Shown here one piece after another: positions 31,532 to 35,194 of a DNA stretch of 35,194 nucleotides. The DNA is taken from NCBI GenBank assembly GCA_965371355.1, contig CBDUYD010000007.1:1-35194 (forward strand). The letters run 5' to 3'. Within the stretch, counting starts at the first letter, position 1; the number at the start of each line of letters is the position of its first letter. The notes beneath the pieces are model-generated. The model was given only the letters and a program-made list of their open reading frames with translations, did not search any database and was not told the DNA's origin. The translations under genes were made by a program, and so were the position numbers. Origin of the DNA: JASJHI01 sp965371355 (lineage in GTDB: Bacteria; Actinomycetota; Acidimicrobiia; Acidimicrobiales; Ilumatobacteraceae).

Positions 31532-31537
31532 TAGGGT
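31532..31537 (+). promoter_or_regulatory. -10 hexamer TAGGGT, leaderless HNH gene
   Basis: TAGGGT ends 8 nt before the ATG at 31546. Confidence 0.42.
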
Positions 31538-31545
31538 CACCGGCC

Positions 31546-32043
31546 ATGCGGAGCGCGCTCGTACTGAATGCCAGCTACCAGCCGCTCAGCGTCGTGTCCG
31601 CACGCCGGGCGACCTGTCTGATCCTGGCGGACAAGGCGGATCTGATCGAGGACGATGGCACCGTGATCCGATCTGCGTCTATCACCGTGCCGAGCCCGTC
31701 GGTCATCCGGTTGCGATACATGGTCAAGGTTCCCTACGTTCGCCGGAGCGCCCTGTCGCGCCGGGCGGTCTTCGCGCGCGACGACTACCGCTGCCAATAC
31801 TGCGGCCGACGTGCCGATTCGATCGATCACGTTCTGCCGAGGTCGCGCGGAGGCCCCCACACGTGGGAGAACGTCGCCGCCGCATGCCGACCGTGCAACC
31901 TGACCAAGCGTGACCGCACGCCCGACGAGGCGGGCATGCGGCTGGCCCGCCCGTGTCGGGCGCCGCGCGCCACCGCCTGGGTCGTCGTGTCGGTCAGCGG
32001 CATTCCCGAGACGTGGCGGCCGTACCTGGCGATCGCATCCTGA
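31546..32043 (+). CDS. HNH-domain protein, conserved chromosomal type
   Basis: A 165-residue protein. The N-terminal ALVLNASYQPLSVVSARRATCLILADKADLIE is a conserved domain found with this HNH type in many bacteria. The HNH/McrA-like zinc and metal site is complete: C83 and C86 (CQYC), D94-H95 (IDHVLPRSRGG), N109, then C114, C117, N118 and K121 (CRPCNLTKRD). The fold predicts DNA or RNA cleavage. It is not next to a methylase, phage terminase or inteins, so a restriction or phage role is unlikely and its job is unknown. The ATG at 31546 is preferred because the upstream frame is out of family. The lipoate-ligase-like gene starts 8 nt after the stop. Confidence 0.85.
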   Translation: MRSALVLNASYQPLSVVSARRATCLILADKADLIEDDGTVIRSASITVPSPSVIRLRYMVKVPYVRRSALSRRAVFARDDYRCQYCGRRADSIDHVLPRSRGGPHTWENVAAACRPCNLTKRDRTPDEAGMRLARPCRAPRATAWVVVSVSGIPETWRPYLAIAS

Positions 32044-32051
32044 GCACATCC

Positions 32052-32735
32052 GTGCCCGCGTATGAGGTCGTCCACTTCCGGGGCACCGCGGCCGAACTGC
32101 ACATCCACGAGATCGACGAGCCTGCGGCCGCCTCGATCCGCGTGCAGCACGTCACGTCGCCGGCGCTCGTCCTCGGGTCGCACCAGGATGAGCGGATCGT
32201 CGACCGATCCGCCTGCCGGCGGGCCGGGGTCGACGTCGTTCGACGGCGCAGCGGCGGGGGAGCGGTGTTCTTGGCCCCGGGTTCGGTGACCTGGCTCGAC
32301 GTGATCCTGCCGAGCGGTGCGCCCGGTTGGGACGACGACGTCCATCGGCCGATGATCTGGCTGGGCCGTCACCTCCGATCGGTCCTGCTCGACCGGTTCG
32401 CCGAGCACGGCATCACGACCCGGCCGCTCGTGCACGAGGGCCGCTTCCAACCGGGCGGTTGGTCGGATCGGCTCTGCTTCGACGGTCTCGGCGCCGGGGA
32501 GATCACCCTCGACGGCGCCAAGTTCGTCGGTATCAGTCAGCGGCGTACACGCACTGCGGCCCGCCTCCAGTGTTCGTGGTACTCATCATTCGAGTGGCGC
32601 CGGGTCGTCGAGCTGCTCGTGCCGTCGGCACGCCCACCGATCGACGAACTGGCCCCCGTCGCCACCGTGGCCGCCTCGGTGACCGAGCTGATCCCGGCTT
32701 CGCTCCGGACGGCGCTGTCGTCCGAGATCCGCTGA
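32052..32735 (+). CDS. Lipoate/octanoate ligase-transferase family protein (LplA/LipM fold)
   Basis: A 227-residue BPL/LPL-fold enzyme. The signature RRRSGGGAVFLAPGSVTWLDVILP holds the lipoate-binding Arg-Gly loop, and AKFVGISQRRTRTAARLQCSWY holds the conserved Lys of lipoyl transfer. The family moves lipoyl or octanoyl groups to E2 and GcvH domains. It lacks the small C-terminal LplA domain. The N-terminal substrate Cys of LipM is not obvious, although CFDGLGAGEI carries a Cys, so ligase versus transferase cannot be decided. I chose GTG 32052 as the only start after the HNH stop that keeps the N-terminal domain; a longer frame overlaps the HNH gene. Confidence 0.72.
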   Translation: MPAYEVVHFRGTAAELHIHEIDEPAAASIRVQHVTSPALVLGSHQDERIVDRSACRRAGVDVVRRRSGGGAVFLAPGSVTWLDVILPSGAPGWDDDVHRPMIWLGRHLRSVLLDRFAEHGITTRPLVHEGRFQPGGWSDRLCFDGLGAGEITLDGAKFVGISQRRTRTAARLQCSWYSSFEWRRVVELLVPSARPPIDELAPVATVAASVTELIPASLRTALSSEIR

Positions 32736-32808
32736 TCTCGTCACTCACCCGCGCCCCGATCCTCCGATGCCGCCGTCCTTCTGCGGCCCCCTGATCTGTC
32801 CGCGCGGA

Positions 32809-32884
32809 TGGGGGGATCGGACGCCGCCGGGGGAGAAATGGGGGAAAATGGTTGACTTGGGGGGCATTTGGGGGCAGGATGGGG
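32809..32884 (+). promoter_or_regulatory. Phased TGGGG boxes: probable MraZ operator
   Basis: TGGGG occurs at 32809, 32839, 32858, 32869 and 32880, with a weaker TGGTT at 32849. Spacings are about 10 or 11 bp (30 bp for the first), so the boxes lie on one face of the helix. MraZ rings are known to bind TGGGN direct repeats upstream of their own gene. The boxes cover the mraZ promoter at 32852-32880, so repression of the whole dcw operon is expected. The remaining bases of the 32736-32957 gap hold no gene. Confidence 0.75.
32852..32880 (+). promoter_or_regulatory. mraZ / dcw promoter (-35 TTGACT, -10 CAGGAT)
   Basis: TTGACT (32852-32857) and CAGGAT (32875-32880) are 17 nt apart. Transcription would start near 32887, giving a 5' leader of about 70 nt before the GTG at 32958, unlike the leaderless genes elsewhere in the window. 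Confidence 0.6.
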
Positions 32885-32957
32885 CTCGCCGGGGTGATCT
32901 CCGCGTTCTCGGCACAGGCAGGAGCACGCGGAGGCAGAGGGAACGAGGACGCGGCGC

Positions 32958-33395
32958 GTGTTTGTCGGGGTCTACGAGCGACAGCTCGACGAGCGAGGGC
33001 GTGTGGCGTTGCCACCGACCTTCCGGACCGAGCTCGGAGAACACTGCTACCTCACCTTCGGCGACGACGGTTGCGTGAGTGTCCGCAGCGACCAGTCGTT
33101 CGAGTCCGAGGCCTCCGAACTGATCGAGAAGGTCAAGCGGGGCGAGATGAGTCGCAACCGCCAGCGCGCGTTCGCGTCGTCGGCGACGCCGGCGACCGTC
33201 GACCGCCAGGGACGGATCACCCTCGATGCCAGCCTCCGTTCACAGGCCAACATCGAGCCCCAGGCAGCGGTGATGGTGCTCGGCTCGCTCGATCAGATCG
33301 AGATCTGGGAGCCGGATGCGTTCCGCGCCAACGAGGAGGCGGGCCGAGCCGAGATCGCCGGGAGCGAGACGCACGACGCGGGGAGCGACGCATGA
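32958..33395 (+). CDS. mraZ: MraZ, transcriptional regulator of the dcw cluster
   Basis: A 145-residue protein with two SpoVT-AbrB-like half domains. The first is FVGVYERQLDERGRVALPPTFR and the second ATVDRQGRITLDASLRSQANI; both keep the D-x-x-G-R DNA-binding pattern. The C-terminal tail is acidic. MraZ forms a ring of 8-12 subunits that binds TGGGN repeats, and a strongly matching array lies upstream at 32809-32884. GAGGA lies 8 nt before the GTG start. The stop overlaps the rsmH ATG (ATGA). Confidence 0.95.
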   Translation: MFVGVYERQLDERGRVALPPTFRTELGEHCYLTFGDDGCVSVRSDQSFESEASELIEKVKRGEMSRNRQRAFASSATPATVDRQGRITLDASLRSQANIEPQAAVMVLGSLDQIEIWEPDAFRANEEAGRAEIAGSETHDAGSDA

Positions 33396-34387
33396 GCGAA
33401 GACGTCGGCGACTTTGCTCACGAGCCCGTGATGGTCGCGGAGATCACCGAACTGTTCGGATCCGTGCCGCCCGGAACCGTTGTCGATGCGACACTCGGCG
33501 GCGGCGGTCATGCGGCGGCGATCCTCGGCGCTCACCCCCACCTCGACCTGCTCGGTATCGATCAGGACGCCGAAGCGCTCGCCGCAGCCCGCGTGCGGCT
33601 CGCCGAGTTCGGACCGCGGGTCCGGACCTGGGGCGGCAGATTCGAACAACTCGACGATGCGCTCGCCGAGACGGGGATCGTCGAGGTCAGCGGAGCGCTT
33701 TTCGATCTCGGCGTCTCCTCGCCGCAACTGGACCGAGCCGATCGAGGTTTCTCGTACCGGCACGACGGCCCGCTCGACATGCGGATGAACGGCTCGGCGC
33801 AGTGGTCGGCCTCCGATGTCGTCAATCGCTACGACGAGCGCGATCTGGCCCGGGTGATCCGTCGCTACGGAGACGAGCGCTTCGCCACCCGCATCGCCCG
33901 CGCGATCTGCGCGGCACGCCCGCTGCAGTCGACGGTCGAACTCGCCGAGGTCGTCACCGGCGCCATCCCGGCGGCGGCGCGACGCACGGGCGGACATCCC
34001 GCGAAGCGGACGTTCCAGGCGATCCGCATCGAGGTGAACGGTGAACTCGAGGTACTCCCCGACGCGATCGACCAGGCGGTCGAGGCGACCGTGCCGGGCG
34101 GACGCATCGCGGTGCTGTCGTACCACTCCGGCGAGGATCGGATCGTGAAGCAGCGATTCGTCGATGCCCTCGGAGCGTGCGACTGCCCGCCCGAGCTGCC
34201 GTGTGTCTGTGGCGCGGTCCAGACCGTTCGTGTCGTGCGCGGGATCAGCAAGCGGGCTGGCGCGGATGAGATCGCGACGAACCGTCGCGCCAGCTCCGCT
34301 CGTCTGCGCGTCGTCGAGCGGATCGAACCGGTCCGCAAGTCCGACGGGCAGCCGATCTCCGCCGACGAGTGTCGAGGTGGTCGCTGA
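33392..34387 (+). CDS. rsmH: 16S rRNA (cytosine1402-N4)-methyltransferase
   Basis: A 331-residue SAM-dependent methyltransferase. The N-terminal HEPVMVAEITELF is the substrate-side signature, the SAM loop is VVDATLGGGGHAAAIL, and the motif FDLGVSSPQLDRADRGFSYRHDGPLDMRMN is diagnostic. KRTFQAIRIEVNGEL and VLSYHSGEDRIVKQRF near the C-terminus complete it. It modifies C1402 of 16S rRNA in the decoding centre. A Cys-rich insert, CDCPPELPCVCG, is typical of actinobacterial RsmH. The ATG at 33392 overlaps mraZ, and the stop overlaps the next gene (TGATG). Confidence 0.96.
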   Translation: MSEDVGDFAHEPVMVAEITELFGSVPPGTVVDATLGGGGHAAAILGAHPHLDLLGIDQDAEALAAARVRLAEFGPRVRTWGGRFEQLDDALAETGIVEVSGALFDLGVSSPQLDRADRGFSYRHDGPLDMRMNGSAQWSASDVVNRYDERDLARVIRRYGDERFATRIARAICAARPLQSTVELAEVVTGAIPAAARRTGGHPAKRTFQAIRIEVNGELEVLPDAIDQAVEATVPGGRIAVLSYHSGEDRIVKQRFVDALGACDCPPELPCVCGAVQTVRVVRGISKRAGADEIATNRRASSARLRVVERIEPVRKSDGQPISADECRGGR

Positions 34388-34896
34388 TGGTCGCCCTTCG
34401 ACTCGGAGGCGCTCCGGAGGTCGACCCCGACGCGGCGACCGAGACGATCGAGCGTCAGGACGATGCTGCGAGCACCCGTCCGACCCTCGTCGTCGTGCAA
34501 CGGCGGCGGTCGTGGACCGCCGTGCTGATCGGCCTGCTCAGCGCGTTGATCTTCGGCGGGATGCTCGGCGCCGCGGTATTCCACACCCAGCTCGCCGAGC
34601 GCCAGCTGCGGATCGACCGTCTCGAGCGTTCGGTCACGGTCGAACGGGAACGATTCGACGAACTCCGGTACCTCAGGGCAGAGCTCCGATCGCCCGCGTT
34701 CCTCGCAACGATCGCCGCCGAGCTCGACATGATCCGCGGCAAGACCGGCACGTTCCTCCGCGTGACACCTCAGCAGCTGGCGATACAGATCGCCTCCGCC
34801 GGGGCGGTCGAGGGAGGGGCGGCCGACATCGTCGCGAGCGTCGACCCGCTCGATCAGTTCCGCGACGTGAAGGCGGTTTCGGAGGGTCAGCCATGA
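34387..34896 (+). CDS. ftsL: FtsL-like division protein
   Basis: A 169-residue bitopic protein. A cytoplasmic tail of about 42 residues ends in basic QRRRSW; one transmembrane helix lies near 44-65 (AVLIGLLSALIFGGMLGAAVF). An extracytoplasmic coiled coil (about 68-105) follows, with RQLRIDRLERSVTVERERFDELR. Topology and position after rsmH and before a putative PBP gene match FtsL, which with FtsB activates the FtsW-FtsI septal synthase. Sequence conservation of FtsL is low, so position carries most of the weight. The ATG at 34387 overlaps the rsmH stop; GTG 34369 is an alternative. Its stop overlaps the next ATG. Confidence 0.8.
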   Translation: MVALRLGGAPEVDPDAATETIERQDDAASTRPTLVVVQRRRSWTAVLIGLLSALIFGGMLGAAVFHTQLAERQLRIDRLERSVTVERERFDELRYLRAELRSPAFLATIAAELDMIRGKTGTFLRVTPQQLAIQIASAGAVEGGAADIVASVDPLDQFRDVKAVSEGQP

Positions 34897-35194
34897 CCGA
34901 CGCCCGCGCCGAAGTGCCGCGCCGCCGGAGCCACCAGCCCGCGCGGGGCGCCCGCAGCCACGGTCGCAGCCGCGCCCCCGAACGCTCGACGCGCGGGTCG
35001 GATGCATCACCGCCCGAGCGCACGGAGAGTAGCCGGGCGCGGGCTCGCGGGGCCGCCAAGCAACCGACCGCCAAGCGAACGGCCGGCAAGCGAACGACTG
35101 CCAAGCGAACGACTGCCAAGCAATCGACCGCCAAGCAACCGGCCGCCAAGCAAGCGGTCGACAAGCGAACGACCGGCCGCGACCCGAAGGAAGC
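34893..35194 (+). CDS. N-terminal part of a basic, repeat-bearing protein, probably the division transpeptidase (FtsI/PBP)
   Basis: An ATG at 34893 overlaps the ftsL stop (ATGA) and opens a frame that runs off the right edge after 100 complete codons. The visible part is very basic, Ala/Arg/Lys-rich and unstructured. Residues about 54-93 are eight five-residue repeats of the form (T/A)(A/G)K(R/Q)(T/P/S). No transmembrane helix or transpeptidase motif is visible yet. Position after mraZ-rsmH-ftsL predicts the class B penicillin-binding protein FtsI, whose cytoplasmic N-terminal tail comes first. Assignment to FtsI is inference from gene order alone. Confidence 0.6.
   Translation, partial: MTDARAEVPRRRSHQPARGARSHGRSRAPERSTRGSDASPPERTESSRARARGAAKQPTAKRTAGKRTTAKRTTAKQSTAKQPAAKQAVDKRTTGRDPKE
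35052..35171 (+). repeat. 15-bp coding repeat array, eight units
   Basis: Eight tandem 15-bp units centred on GCCAAGCGAACG-type sequence encode AAKQP, TAKRT, AGKRT, TAKRT, TAKQS, TAKQP, AAKQA and VDKRT. Units differ by several bases, so the array is old enough to have diverged, but two neighbouring units are nearly identical. It resembles histone H1-like or AlgP-type lysine/alanine repeats. Confidence 0.8.

Noticed and set aside
31546..32043. HNH gene as part of a phage, restriction system or homing element
   Set aside because: No methylase, integrase, repeat or base-composition change is visible around it, and the N-terminal domain is the chromosomal conserved type.
32852..33391. In-frame upstream extension of rsmH through mraZ
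   Set aside because: It overlaps the whole mraZ gene and its promoter; the RsmH family starts at the ATG at 33392.

Overview
The window is a gene-dense, high-GC actinobacterial chromosome segment with no rRNA, tRNA, CRISPR array or insertion sequence that I can see. A WhiB regulator, an MtrAB-type two-component system with a GerMN lipoprotein, a PimB-like mannosyltransferase, a DUF3040 protein, a DEDDh exonuclease/GIY-YIG fusion and the mraZ-rsmH-ftsL start of a division cluster all point to Actinobacteria. The mix with QueG and the many start codons lying 6-8 nt after a TAnnnT hexamer suggest a non-mycobacterial lineage such as Acidimicrobiia (Ilumatobacter-like). That lineage is inference; the phylum is well supported.

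Region 1-3736: the N-terminal part of glpD runs off the left edge and is divergent from a peroxide-stress-like cassette. The cassette holds a PerR-like Fur regulator, a short rubrerythrin, a GlpC-like two-cluster Fe-S/CCG protein and a DUF3501 protein. A perfect 8-5-8 palindrome lies between the divergent promoters. Region 3737-6131 holds whiB (with a perfect hairpin before its start), trpD and a homoserine-kinase-like GHMP kinase.

Region 6069-13814: a DEDDh/GIY-YIG nuclease is divergent from a NYN-domain RNase-like protein. These are followed by a small double-CxxC protein, queG, a PimB-like glycosyltransferase, a four-helix membrane protein, an SRPBCC protein and a ROK glucokinase. From memory, the order resembles the Mycobacterium tuberculosis trpD/Rv2191/pimB/Rv2186c/Rv2185c neighbourhood.

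Region 13796-18630 is central metabolism: inorganic pyrophosphatase, an AlaC-like aminotransferase, glycerol kinase, a small membrane protein and 6-phosphofructokinase. Region 18671-22573 is a minus-strand run of tightly packed genes: membrane protein, inositol-monophosphatase-like, mtrA, mtrB and an lpqB-like lipoprotein. Region 22659-28923 has dinB and a DUF3040 protein on the plus strand, then a minus-strand MoxR-DUF58-transglutaminase operon.

Region 28982-32735: a ROK-fold protein with degraded nucleotide-binding motifs, an acyl-CoA dehydrogenase, a small conserved protein, a housekeeping-type HNH protein and a lipoate-ligase-like protein. Region 32736-35194 is the front of the dcw cluster: phased TGGGG boxes over the mraZ promoter, then mraZ, rsmH, an ftsL-like gene and the start of a gene with lysine-rich pentapeptide repeats, probably the division PBP. 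No stretch longer than about 225 bases lacks a gene.
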